Assembly: GCA_024226555.1 (NCBI GenBank)
Contig: JAAELO010000848.1
Location: 62,001-126,000 of the forward strand
Source: Desulfobacterales bacterium
Lineage (GTDB): Bacteria; Desulfobacterota; Desulfobacteria; Desulfobacterales; JAAELO01
Direction: 5' to 3'
DNA: 64,000 nucleotides
Part shown: piece after piece, positions 8,782-19,900 of the stretch
Position numbering within the stretch: the stretch's first letter is position 1
How the letters are laid out: the number at the start of each line of letters is the position of its first letter
The notes under the pieces: generated by a model
Told to the model about the DNA's origin: nothing
The model's database searches: none
What the model saw: the letters and a program-made list of their open reading frames with translations, nothing else
Made by a program: the position numbers and the translations under genes

Positions 8782-8937
8782 TTAAGTAATTTTATAAAGA
8801 TTGTTAAATAGGTTTACTTCTATTTTATCCATGGTATAATCCCTTATTGAATTTTCGCCGCCCTTTGCTAAGTATGACAATAGTAATATGTGCATATTTC
8901 GGGCCGACTGCTGTAGTGTAGCTTTGTTCAGCAACAT
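8782..8937 (-). CDS. 51-codon open frame of doubtful status
   Basis: A minus-strand frame from ATG at 8937 to a stop at 8782 encodes a short, weakly amphipathic peptide (it contains LLLSYLAKGGENSIRDYTMD). It lies just upstream of the decayed integrase in the same orientation and could be another piece of the same lost element. No homology is recognised and the ribosome binding site is weak (AAGGATG runs into the start). The rest of the 8938-9040 stretch is AT-rich with a (TA)n run near 8960 and no gene. Confidence 0.25.
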   Translation of the reverse strand: MLLNKATLQQSARNMHILLLSYLAKGGENSIRDYTMDKIEVNLFNNLYKIT

Positions 8938-9040
8938 CCTTAATTATATAACTATGATTATATATATATAATCATTTACCATTTGGTAAATATCGCAATA
9001 AATCATTTAAAAGAATATTGAAATTATCTGAAATATTAAT

Positions 9041-9201
9041 GGGAACCTCTAATAAGTAGAATTTAAATGAAATACAACGTTTATAAAAAGCTTTTAGTTT
9101 TATAAAATCTCTGCATTTCAAAAAATAAGAGCTGATTTTATTACAGTTATTTTTGGAAATAACAAAGTATTTCAACAAAAGAGCAGTTATTAGAGATTCC
9201 C
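9041..9201 (+). repeat. MITE-like repeat copy 3 (complete, long form, 161 bp)
   Basis: It begins GGGAACCTCTAATAAGT, contains TTTATAAAAAGCTTTTAG and ends TTATTAGAGATTCCC. The direct repeat TAAT flanks it at 9037-9040 and 9202-9205. It lies about 180 bases upstream of the Tc toxin locus. Confidence 0.85.
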
Positions 9202-9379
9202 TAATATTGGTATTTGCATTACTCTGAGTTATCAGTTTCTTGAAAAATTGATGTATTGAGCGATGAGTATTTAGCTTATTCACTAAATCAGAATGATTAT
9301 TTGAGCGAAAAGGCATATCGGACAAATTCTGAGGTAACACAGGTCCCAATACCTGAACAGTCGTTATAAGGAAAAAATA

Positions 9380-12300
9380 ATGGAAAATGAAAATAAAGAT
9401 ACATCTCAGTCCTTTAAGACCGATAGAGGAAAGACAAAATCCAATGAGATTGATATTCCATCCATCTCTTTGCCAAAGGGTGGTGGAGCTATTAAAGGAA
9501 TCGATGAGAAATTCTCTGTTAATGCTATAAATGGTACAGCTTCCTATTCTGTTCCACTTCCTTTTGCTCCAGCCAGGGGTGTTTCCCCGGGATTCAATCT
9601 GACCTACAATTCAGGCGCAGGAAATGGCGCTTTCGGGTTAGGGTGGGCGCTTAACCTGTCATCAATAAAACGCAAAACCGATAAAGGACTTCCTCAATAT
9701 CTGGATGGTGAGGATTCTGACACCTTTCTTTTTTCCGAGGCTGAAGATTTGGTTCCGGAATTCCTTAAAGAGTCAGATGGTAGTTTTAGTTTAGATGCGG
9801 ACGGGAATTACAAATTTAATGAAAAAGAGTCACCGGATGGCTTATTCATCATCAGATTTTACAGACCGCGCGTTGAAGGCCTATTTGCCCGGATTGAAAA
9901 GTGGTCTGGCAAGCATTCACAGGAGGTTAAATGGCGGGTAATTACTCCAGAGAACATAACGACTCTTTTTGGCTGGAACATCACATCAAGAATTCATGAC
10001 CCAAAAGATGAAAAACGGATATTCGAATGGTTGCCGGAATTTGTCTTTGATGACAAAGGAAATTGTGCACATTACATATACAAGAAAGAGGATGATAAAG
10101 GGTTTAATACTTCGCTGCTGTATAACAGGAATCGCTTAAAAAAAGGAAAATTAACATACACCAACTTATACTTAGAGAAAGTTCTTTATGGCAATAAGAC
10201 TCCATATGAAAATTATAAAGATGCTTATCCCAGTGCAGCAGATTATACGTTTGAAACGATATTTGATTATGGGGAGTACGACACCAACGCCCCTTATAAA
10301 AAAATAAAGGACTGGGGTTACAGAGCCGATGCATTTTCAGAATACAGGGCTGGTTTTGAGATAAGAACATCAAGGCTCTGCAAGAGAGTTTTGCTGTTTC
10401 ATCATTTTACAGAACTCCCTGGTGGTTCTGCTTTAGTAAAAACGCTTAACTTTGGATATAACACCTCAGGCGAGTCTGATTTCAACTTTGTTAAATCTAT
10501 AACTGCCCATGGATACATTAAAAACCCGGATGGGACATATACTGATAAGCACCTGCCACCTATAGAGTTTGAATATCAGGAACACCACTGGAACAAAGAA
10601 GTCCTGTCCATTTTATCGGATGATCTGGTTCACGCACCTTCAGGATTGGATGAACATCAATATCAGTTTACTGATCTATTCAACGAAGGGCTTTCGGGCA
10701 TTCTCACCGAACAGGGAGAGGGCTGGTTTTACAAACGCAATTTAGGTGATGGTAGATTTGAGCAGGCAAAGCTTGTTTCACCCAAACCCTCCTTTGCCGG
10801 TCTTGGCTCAGGTTTGCAATTGATGGACCTTGATGCGGATGGAAGTAAACAGATTGTAAATCTTAATAACGAGCCAAAAGGGTACTTTGAATTAAGTGAC
10901 GAAGAAGAGTGGCAGACTTTTCGGTCATTTGAAAACCTGCCTAATATAAATATGACAGATCCAAACGCAAGGATGATAGATCTTAACGGGGATGGCATAC
11001 CAGAGGTTTTAATTACCGAAGATACTGTTTTTACCTGGTACGAATCTTCTGGCAGAAAAGGATTTGAAAGTGCCAGTAAAACAATGAAGCCTATTGATGA
11101 GGAAAAAGGTCCTCATCTGGTATTTGCCGATCCCGAACAAACAATTTTCCTGGCAGATATGTCGGGTGATGGTTTAACAGATATCGTCAGGATAAGAAAC
11201 GGAGAGGTATGTTACTGGCCCAATCTTGGTTACAGTAAATTCGGCGCCAGGGTGGGAATGGATTCTGCCCCGGTTTTTGATTCTCCCGATGCATTTAATC
11301 CTTCATATCTGCGTTTGGCAGATATTGACGGCTCCGGCACCACGGATATCATTTACCTGGGCAAAAACAAGTTCACATGCTTTAAAAATTTAAGTGGTAA
11401 TTCTTTCAGCACAGAAGTATTCGAGATAAATGCCTTTCCTGAAATTCACAACCAGGCAAAAATCACTGTTACCGATTTGCTGGGCAATGGTGTCGCCTGT
11501 ATCGTCTGGTCAAGCTCTCTATCCAGAGATGCACAAGCTCCTGTAAAATACATTGACCTGATGAATAGCAGGAAACCTCACGTTATGATCTCCTATAAAA
11601 ATAATCTCGGTAAAGAAGTGTCGATGGAATATGCTCCTTCCACAAAGTTTTACCTTGATGACAAGCGTGCAGGAAGGCCATGGATTACCAAACTTCATTT
11701 CCCCGTTCATTGCATCTCAAAAACCGAAACAAGAGATAAAATCTCAGGTTACCGTTTTGCCAGTTCTTACAAATATCACCATGGTTATTATGACCATGCC
11801 GAAAGAGAATTCAGGGGATTTGGTATGGTTGAACAAACAGATACCGAGGACTTTGATCATTGGGTAAAAGGTAATGGCAGCAATATCGTTGAAGAACATC
11901 TGCACCAATCGCCTGTTGCAACTAAACAGTGGTTCCATACAGGAGCATTTTTAAGCAGAGAAAATATTCTTAATCAATTTGCCAGTGAATATTGGTATGA
12001 AGAGATGTCCCGGCAGGGTTTTGACGTTGAAAACCATGAATCATCTTTGCCGGAGGCGCAGATTATTTCCGCACAGGGATTAGAGCCATCAATAGTCGAT
12101 CATCTCAGCGCCCGGGAATGGCAGGAGGCTCTTAGAGCCTGTAAAGGCATGGGACTGCGATCGGAAGTGTTTGCTATGGATGCGCCATCATCAGGAGCAA
12201 CGCAGGACCAAACAGAAAAACAACTAACACCCTATTCTGTTGAAACATGCAATTGCATCATTGAACTGTTGCAGCCGAAAGGGCAGAACGAGCATGCAAT

Positions 12301-15300
12301 ATTTACTGTTAAAGGATGTGAGGCTGTCACATACAGCTACGAAAGGAACACGGAAGACCCGCGCATTGCACATTCCCTGAATATTAAATTTGACGAATAT
12401 GGAAATGTATTGGAGTCTGCTTCGGTGGTTTATCCGAGAATAAAAACGGACACTTCCCTGCCTATAGAAACTCAGGGGGCCCAGAGCAAGACACTTATTA
12501 TCTATACACAAAATCGATTTACCAATGATATAGACACAGATGATGCATACTGCCTTAGGCTTCCCTCAGAAGCAAAAACTTACGAATTGAAAGGTGTTGC
12601 TAAAGCCGGATCGTTGTTCAAATCAGGAGATTTTGATGACATCCTTTCAACAGCCATTGAAGTGGATTATCACAAAACTGAGGCAACTCCCGCTAAAGGC
12701 ACCTCACAAAAAAGATTGATTGAACACATATGTACTCTTTATCGCAGCAATAACCTGAGAGACGCCCTGCCGTTGCATAAACTGGAGTCAATGGCGCTGC
12801 CTTTTGAAAATTATCAATTGGCTTATTCACCAGCTCTGATCACAAATATATTTGGCGCTAAGGTAGATGAAGACCTGATGCTGGAAGGTAAATTCACCCA
12901 AAGGGAGGGGGATAACTGGTGGATCAGGTCAGGAACAACACAATTTGTTGATATCGCGGATGCCATAGCAGACGCCAAAGCCAGATTCTATCTCCCTGTT
13001 TCCTATACCGATCCCTATGGTGCCAAAACCAGGGTTAGATATGACAGTAACTATCACTTCTTCATTGAAGAAACCGAAGATGCGCTAGGAAACAAAGCCA
13101 AGGTTAAATCTATCAATTTCAGAACGCTTTCACCAGAGCGGATGAAAGATCCGAATAACAATATGACAGAGGCCATCACCGATGAACTGGGACTGGTGAA
13201 GGCAGTGGCTGTACTTGGAAAAGGAGATGAAGCTGATGATCTTATTGGCCTGAATGAATTTTCCTCCCAATCTGAGAATATGCTGGTTAATGATTTCTTT
13301 AATGCACCGGCATCTGATCTGCTGGTTACTATGGGAAAAGAACTGTTGCAGCATGCCACCGGACGGTTTGTTTATGACTTTGATGTTTATAAAAAATCCG
13401 GTAAACCTGTGGTAGTTGGCTCCATCGTCCGGGAAGAGCATTTTATTAATAACAATGATTCACCTGTTCAGATCAGTTTTGAATACTCCAACGGACTTGG
13501 TCAGGTGGTAATGAATAAGTTACAGGTTGAACCGGGACTGGCAAAGCAGGTGACTGTAAGTGGTGATAACTCTTATACAGTCACTGACGTTGATACCTCA
13601 AAGCTTACCCCTAAACAGCTGCGCTGGATAGGTAACGGCAGAACTGTGCTCAATAACAAAGGCAATTCCGTAAAACAATACGAGCCATATCTTTCAGTAA
13701 CACACCATTACGAGGATTTAAAAGAGCTGGTTGAAACAGGCGTTACTCCAATTCTTTATTATGATGCACCGGGACGGCTTATCAAAACAGAGATGCCCGA
13801 TGGTACTTTATCGCGCACGGAATTTAATTCATGGAAACAGATTGTATACGACTCCAACGATACCATTCTGGAATCACCCTGGTATCATAAACGATCTAAC
13901 CGTCTGATAGATGCCGAGCTTATTGCAGCAGGAAAAGACCCGGAGAAGGAAAAAACTGCTGCTGAAAAAGCTGCAAAACATGCCGACACCCCTGTGGTAC
14001 AACATCTGGACACTTTAGGAAGGCCTGTCTTATCTATCGACCATAATAAACATTTAACTGCTGATGAGGATCTGTTTTACCTGACCAGAGTCGCTCTCGA
14101 TATCGAAGGTAATCTGCGCAAAGTAACAGATGCACGCGGTAATGTGGTGATGCAGTACAAATACGACATGTTGGGGAATAAAATTTATCAGCGTAGCATG
14201 GATGCCGGAATGCGCTGGTTATTGATTAATATTTTGGGTAATCCCCTGCGCACCTGGGATAAACGCGATCACGAATTTCAATATTTTTTTGATATTCTGC
14301 ACCGGCCAACCCACAGTAAAGTTACTGGAGGCGACGGAGATACTCCTTTGAACCATATTATTAACCGTGTTTTTTATGGCGAAACAGAAACGAATCCCGA
14401 ACTGAAAAATCTCAGAGGGCAGGTTGTTAAACAATACGACACTGGTGGTGTTATAGAAACGCCTGAATATGACTTTAAAGGGCAGGCAAAATACAGCACC
14501 CAGAGGTTATTTAAAAATTATAAAGGATTAGTCAACTGGGTAGATGCCAACTTAATCAATTCTCTGGAACCTGAAAGTTTTACTTTTACTACAGAAACAG
14601 ATGCACTGGGTAGAGTTACCCGCCAGAAAGCACCCGATGGCAGTATTGTCATGCCATCTTATAATGAAACAGGGCTGCTCAACAGCCAAAGTGTCACTCA
14701 TGCCGATCCTGCTGTTACCACTGACTATATAAAAGAGATAGACTACAACGAAAAAGGTCAGCGTAAAAGGATCATTTACGGTAACGATGTCATAAGTAAC
14801 TTTTATTATGACAAGGAAACCTTCAGGCTGAACAGGTTTGAGACCAAACGCCAAAGCAATGACCCTCTGCAGGATTGGTATTATACCTATGACCCTGTAG
14901 GAAATATCACCCATATCGAAGATAAAAACATTCCAACAGAGTTTTTTGATAATCAAAAAATCGTCGGTGTGTCGGGGTACACTTACGATGCCCTCTACCG
15001 GCTGGTGGAGGCCAGCGGCCGGGAGAATAGTTCTCTGCAATCGTTTGATAATAATGACAACTGGCATGATACCGCTTTTATGCATCTTATGAACCCCGGT
15101 GATCCAATGGCAATGCGGAATTACACACAATACTTCCTGTACGACTCTGTGGGTAATATAATGCAGATGAGGCATAGTGCAGACGGTAATAACTGGACAA
15201 GAGATTACAACTATCAGGCCGCCAACAACCGCCTTGTAAATACCCAGGTAGGTTCGAATATTTATAGCTACCAGCACCATTCAAAGCACGGATACATAAC

Positions 15301-16915
15301 CGACATGCCTCACCTGGAAGAAATGGGCTGGAATTTCAAAGAGGAACTGGTTAAAACTATCCGCCAGAGGCGAACTGATGGGGGAACTCCGGAAACTACG
15401 TATTACCAATATGACGGGCAAGGGCAACGAATAAGAAAGATAACCGAGAATCAGGCTGATCCAGGTGATACTCCCGGCAAAAAAGATGAGCGGATTTATA
15501 TTGGCAGCTATGAACTATATAAACAATACACTGGTGCAGATGCTGGACTGGAACGTACCACCCTTAGCCTGATGGATGAAGAACACCGCTTTGTGATGAT
15601 AGACACCGAGACCAAACCGAAGATGTTACTTGGTATACCTTTGGGCAGAACCAAACCTACTCAAACCATACGTTATCAACTTAATAATCATCTTGGTTCT
15701 GCGGCTCTTGAGCTGGATGATATGGCTAAGGTAATAAGTTATGAAGAGTTTCATCCGTTTGGTACCACAGCATTCCAGGCCAAAAATGCAGCGATTAAAA
15801 CAGCGGCCAAACGGTATAGATATACTGGCATGGAGCGGGATGAGGAGAGCGGACTGGAATATCATAGCGCAAGGTATTACTTACCATGGTTGGGAAGGTG
15901 GCTGAGTAGTGATCCTGTTGGGATCGGGGATGGTGTGAATCTGTATGCATATGTTGGAGGAAATGTAGCCGGATTTGTGGATACAACAGGTTTGAATAAA
16001 ACAGTAAGAGCAAAAGATCGTTTTGCATATTATAAAAAATGGCTTAAAATTCTTTTAAAGGATAAAAATATAAGTGCCAGTGAGCATAGATCAGCAATTG
16101 ATCTAATGGAAAATATCAACACGAGTACTGAATTTACAAATGATAAAAAAGTAAAGTTTCTCGGACATATTTATAAGGCCGTAACTTTACCCAACCCTGA
16201 AAACAGAAAAAATTTAGATAATATTGTAGAATCACGTAGAGAAAAAACTGAAACTGGGTCGAGGGAATCAATGGTAGTTTTTGGTGATGTAGAAGAAGAG
16301 ACGCTATCTAAAGACTTAAACGTTGAACAGCATGAAAATAAAATAAGGTTATTTAAAAGTGGAAAAAGTTTTCGAACCAAGACTGATTCAGGAGTGCACA
16401 TAAAAGTTAAAATATTTCTTAAAGCAGAAGAAGGTAAATACCAACAAAAAAATGAGAATGCCTTATCGAGTATAAAAGAACAGGAAGAGGCCATTGAAGA
16501 AACTATGCACCAGGAAGGTATTACTGTAGACATTGAGTTTGTGGATTCTGAAGAGAAGAACAAAAAGAATTCATTTGTAAATACTGTTAAAGTTGATTTG
16601 TTATATGGTGTTGATGCCGGTAATTGGTGGGGTTCGTACAAAACATTTGCCCATGAAATTTTCCATTTATTGGGATTGGATGACCGTTATGAATACAGGA
16701 CCCACTATGATAATAACGGTATGACTAGAGAGACACGGTTAGGATGGTACAAGGAAGGTTTGGAAAGAAGAATAAGTGGTTGTTCTGATAAAACTCTTCC
16801 CGGAGTTATGAAAAATCAGAGAGATGATACAACACTTACGGAGTATGAAGTGGGAGTATTAAAATCAGGCGGAATTACACAGTGCAAAATGAATGAGCTT
16901 AACAATCTAAGATAA
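9380..16915 (+). CDS. Tc toxin TcB-TcC fusion with metallopeptidase-like C-terminal payload
   Basis: The 2,511-residue protein joins TcB and TcC, which together form the cocoon that encloses the toxic C-terminus of ABC (Tc) toxins. The N-terminus is an SpvB domain (SLPKGGGAIKGIDEKFSVNA, then FNLTYNSGAGNGAFGLGW). Residues about 420-700 hold FG-GAP/TcB-middle repeats such as LMDLDADGS, MIDLNGDGIPE and LADMSGDGLTDIV. The second half is Rhs/YD-repeat rich and ends in the Rhs core mark SARYYLPWLGRWLSSDPVG and VDTTGL at about 2200-2205, where autocleavage is expected. The last roughly 306 residues are a different domain containing HEIFHLLGLDD at 2425-2435, an HExxHxxGxxD zinc-site pattern as in snapalysin-type peptidases. 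Most Tc loci encode TcB and TcC separately; fusions are known but less common. The start has AAGGAAAAAATAATG. Confidence 0.93.
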   Translation: MENENKDTSQSFKTDRGKTKSNEIDIPSISLPKGGGAIKGIDEKFSVNAINGTASYSVPLPFAPARGVSPGFNLTYNSGAGNGAFGLGWALNLSSIKRKTDKGLPQYLDGEDSDTFLFSEAEDLVPEFLKESDGSFSLDADGNYKFNEKESPDGLFIIRFYRPRVEGLFARIEKWSGKHSQEVKWRVITPENITTLFGWNITSRIHDPKDEKRIFEWLPEFVFDDKGNCAHYIYKKEDDKGFNTSLLYNRNRLKKGKLTYTNLYLEKVLYGNKTPYENYKDAYPSAADYTFETIFDYGEYDTNAPYKKIKDWGYRADAFSEYRAGFEIRTSRLCKRVLLFHHFTELPGGSALVKTLNFGYNTSGESDFNFVKSITAHGYIKNPDGTYTDKHLPPIEFEYQEHHWNKEVLSILSDDLVHAPSGLDEHQYQFTDLFNEGLSGILTEQGEGWFYKRNLGDGRFEQAKLVSPKPSFAGLGSGLQLMDLDADGSKQIVNLNNEPKGYFELSDEEEWQTFRSFENLPNINMTDPNARMIDLNGDGIPEVLITEDTVFTWYESSGRKGFESASKTMKPIDEEKGPHLVFADPEQTIFLADMSGDGLTDIVRIRNGEVCYWPNLGYSKFGARVGMDSAPVFDSPDAFNPSYLRLADIDGSGTTDIIYLGKNKFTCFKNLSGNSFSTEVFEINAFPEIHNQAKITVTDLLGNGVACIVWSSSLSRDAQAPVKYIDLMNSRKPHVMISYKNNLGKEVSMEYAPSTKFYLDDKRAGRPWITKLHFPVHCISKTETRDKISGYRFASSYKYHHGYYDHAEREFRGFGMVEQTDTEDFDHWVKGNGSNIVEEHLHQSPVATKQWFHTGAFLSRENILNQFASEYWYEEMSRQGFDVENHESSLPEAQIISAQGLEPSIVDHLSAREWQEALRACKGMGLRSEVFAMDAPSSGATQDQTEKQLTPYSVETCNCIIELLQPKGQNEHAIFTVKGCEAVTYSYERNTEDPRIAHSLNIKFDEYGNVLESASVVYPRIKTDTSLPIETQGAQSKTLIIYTQNRFTNDIDTDDAYCLRLPSEAKTYELKGVAKAGSLFKSGDFDDILSTAIEVDYHKTEATPAKGTSQKRLIEHICTLYRSNNLRDALPLHKLESMALPFENYQLAYSPALITNIFGAKVDEDLMLEGKFTQREGDNWWIRSGTTQFVDIADAIADAKARFYLPVSYTDPYGAKTRVRYDSNYHFFIEETEDALGNKAKVKSINFRTLSPERMKDPNNNMTEAITDELGLVKAVAVLGKGDEADDLIGLNEFSSQSENMLVNDFFNAPASDLLVTMGKELLQHATGRFVYDFDVYKKSGKPVVVGSIVREEHFINNNDSPVQISFEYSNGLGQVVMNKLQVEPGLAKQVTVSGDNSYTVTDVDTSKLTPKQLRWIGNGRTVLNNKGNSVKQYEPYLSVTHHYEDLKELVETGVTPILYYDAPGRLIKTEMPDGTLSRTEFNSWKQIVYDSNDTILESPWYHKRSNRLIDAELIAAGKDPEKEKTAAEKAAKHADTPVVQHLDTLGRPVLSIDHNKHLTADEDLFYLTRVALDIEGNLRKVTDARGNVVMQYKYDMLGNKIYQRSMDAGMRWLLINILGNPLRTWDKRDHEFQYFFDILHRPTHSKVTGGDGDTPLNHIINRVFYGETETNPELKNLRGQVVKQYDTGGVIETPEYDFKGQAKYSTQRLFKNYKGLVNWVDANLINSLEPESFTFTTETDALGRVTRQKAPDGSIVMPSYNETGLLNSQSVTHADPAVTTDYIKEIDYNEKGQRKRIIYGNDVISNFYYDKETFRLNRFETKRQSNDPLQDWYYTYDPVGNITHIEDKNIPTEFFDNQKIVGVSGYTYDALYRLVEASGRENSSLQSFDNNDNWHDTAFMHLMNPGDPMAMRNYTQYFLYDSVGNIMQMRHSADGNNWTRDYNYQAANNRLVNTQVGSNIYSYQHHSKHGYITDMPHLEEMGWNFKEELVKTIRQRRTDGGTPETTYYQYDGQGQRIRKITENQADPGDTPGKKDERIYIGSYELYKQYTGADAGLERTTLSLMDEEHRFVMIDTETKPKMLLGIPLGRTKPTQTIRYQLNNHLGSAALELDDMAKVISYEEFHPFGTTAFQAKNAAIKTAAKRYRYTGMERDEESGLEYHSARYYLPWLGRWLSSDPVGIGDGVNLYAYVGGNVAGFVDTTGLNKTVRAKDRFAYYKKWLKILLKDKNISASEHRSAIDLMENINTSTEFTNDKKVKFLGHIYKAVTLPNPENRKNLDNIVESRREKTETGSRESMVVFGDVEEETLSKDLNVEQHENKIRLFKSGKSFRTKTDSGVHIKVKIFLKAEEGKYQQKNENALSSIKEQEEAIEETMHQEGITVDIEFVDSEEKNKKNSFVNTVKVDLLYGVDAGNWWGSYKTFAHEIFHLLGLDDRYEYRTHYDNNGMTRETRLGWYKEGLERRISGCSDKTLPGVMKNQRDDTTLTEYEVGVLKSGGITQCKMNELNNLR

Positions 16916-16945
16916 AATTATTATAAATCAATGAAGGATATCATT

Positions 16946-19900
16946 ATGAAAAAGCAACCTGAAAATAATATAATATCCAGGAAAATCAAAATTTATAAAT
17001 TCGATTTAAAATCCAATAAACAAAAAAAGACTTTCGAGGATATTTACAAAAAAAATGAAGGTAATTGGTCTGCTATCAAATCCGAACTCAATGAGGAAGA
17101 CGGTTTTACGCCAGCAATTAAAAAAAATCTGGAATTCACCCATCACCTTGCAGACTGGAGTAGTAATAATGAAAATCTTGTTCTGGTTTTTCAAAAAGAT
17201 GACCAAATAAATTCACTACGCGATATTGCAGCAAAATATAGTAAAACAACATTTATTCAAAAAGTAAAAGATATTGCAATAACAGAGTCGGAAGAAGAGA
17301 AAACAGCTTTTGCCGTCAATCTTCATCGCGGACTTTTCCATCTGGAATCAACCGTCATGCTGGTTAACATAATCAAAGACCCGCAGGTATCGATATTAAA
17401 CGACACTATTGGTGCTAATGTTGCAAAGATTTTAGAAAAAGATTCCGATTTCAATATTAAAATCACTTCTGTCTACGAGATCATTAAAAATGAAGAGGTT
17501 TTTAAAGAGATCCCTTCCGAAAATCATGAAGAGGTAAAAAAACAGCTCAAAACCCTTCAGCGAATCACTGCCATAAGTCCGGATACAGATGCATTGCCGG
17601 TGTTGTTTAACGCAAATGTGCATTCAGCCACTCAGATTTCTGCAATGCCTAAAACACAATTTATGTCGTTTATGAGCAAGAGTGGTTTGGATGAAAACAC
17701 TCTGGAGCAGATTCACAGCAATGCCCAACAGGTACAGGTGCGCAATGAACAATTTATGGTATCTGTAAGGGATGCTGGTCGACCTACCGGCATAGATATG
17801 ATTGATAAAAGCCTGAGTGTCAGAAGTGGTTCTCAAACAAAAATGATGAAATCAAATACCGCTTCATGTGATTTAGCTGAATATGCTGAGGAAAGCATTT
17901 TCAGTAATAACCTTTCCTGGGATCTGCTTTTTGGCGATGCTGATTTTTGCGAATGCGGGGAGTGTAATTCCGTGTATGGCGCTGCGTCCTATTATGTGGA
18001 GCTCTTGCAATATCTTCGAAACAACAATCTTGAGCTTGCTGCCGATGGGCCAATAAAAATAAAAACAGATCCCAAAGACTTTTCCGGCACGCCTCTCGAA
18101 AAACTTTTTAACCGCAGGCCGGATCTGGGCTGCCTTGAACTCACCTGCAAAAACACCAAAACCATTTTACCCTATATTGATCTGGTAAATGAGGTCATGG
18201 AAAATTATGTAGCCTTTAAGCACCTTAAACCTTTTAATATTGAGGATGAAACCAGCGGTGAATTACTTTCAGAACCTCAGCATACCGAATATCAGGCGTA
18301 TTGTATTTTGAAAAACGAGGTCTATCCCTTTACTTTGCCATATCATCAACCCATTGATGCAGCAAGAATTTACCTCGATTACCTTGATACCAGCCGTCAT
18401 GAGCTGATAGATACTTTTAGAAAGAATAACGCATGTTATGATACGGAAATCACCCTTTTAAAAAATGAGGAACTTGACAGAGCAGCCGATGCCGAATTTT
18501 TGGGACTGACCAAAGAAGAGTATATAATACTGACAAAGGAATGCTTTGTCAGCAAGGCATTAATGGATAAACAGACAAATAAAATCCATACCGATACCGA
18601 ATACCAGCAGATAATTGGTGTAAAACCGGTCTGCCAGTATTATGGTTATGATGACGAAGATGTTATGCTGGGCGAAGATGGCCTGACCCTTATCAGGAAA
18701 GAGTTTCTACGACGCACGGGTATCGATTACTTCGATCTGGTCGATCTGTTAGAAACAAACACTATCAATCCCTTCCTACCAAAGGGCAGGGCAAAATCTA
18801 TTATGGAGAGCCTGCACTTCAGCTATCGCTTTTTGCAAAACTATGCCAGGGAGCATGGCCTGGATAAAATGGCCCGGGACCTTGTAACCGGAGAAAAATT
18901 GGCTGATCTCGTACCCTGGCTTATAGAACTGATAGAGTGGCTGACTAATAAAAATGTCCTTACCTGCCCCAAATCGAGCAAGGATGATATTGAAATAAGC
19001 GATAAAGACATTATCCACTGGGTAAAATGCCATTTTGAAAAACTGGGTAAAATTATTGTAATCGAAAGTGGAAAAGGATGTGTGGATGGGAAGATTGTAT
19101 TTTATGAATTAGAAGGCTCTAATACAGCTCTGTTCGTTGAAGATTGTAAAATTATTATCAGTGGTTATTCAGATAAACTGGTTGAAATCGGAACCATTGA
19201 TAAAAAAACCGGAAAAGTGACGCTCACCACCACAGATGTACTGGAATTAGAATCTTTCAGAGATAAACCTTTTATCGGCGATCGGGGCGAAAAAGGTATC
19301 TTCCTGGTAATAGACAATGAAGTTTACCTGTCTCTTTTTGAACAAAAAGACAGCTGTAATCTCGATACTGCACTGCTCCAGCATCTGGACGGCACTCCTT
19401 TGGATGCTTCTGAGTATGACCGGATACATCGCTTCATTCGCTTGTGGCAGAAACTTGGTTGGACGATCGATGAGATCGATCAGGCAATTGTCGGACTAAG
19501 CCCAGTCAATAATCTGAAAGACCAACCATATGACAGCCTGTGTGAAGATCATGCCGGAGATGAATGTGGCACATTAGAGTGCGATGAATGCGAGGAAGAG
19601 ACCCCGCCTCCGGTTTTCGATATTACCCCCGATCTGATCCACCAGTTGGTGGCAATAACGAAGTTGCTGGACATAACAGGCCTCGAACTAGTTAAGCTGC
19701 TTTCTTTTTGGAGTAATATTACTACATCAGGGGAAAAATCACTCTATCACCGTTTGTTCCTGACTCACAATGTTTTGGGGATAGATGAAATATTCAAGGC
19801 TGACAGTAAAGGTAATTATCTGACTTCTGATGCCAAATTGCTTGATCATATTCCGGTAATTATGGCTGCACTCAATATTTCTACTGATGATATTTGCGGC

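Noticed and set aside
14552..15280. Minus-strand open frame of 242 codons inside the TcB-TcC gene
   Set aside because: It is fully inside a well supported gene, has no recognisable domain or ribosome binding site, and similar long antisense frames occur all along the locus because of its richer composition.
16931..16945. ATG 16931 as the TcA start
   Set aside because: The ATG at 16946 follows GAAGGATATCATT, a proper ribosome binding site, while 16931 has none; the difference is five residues.
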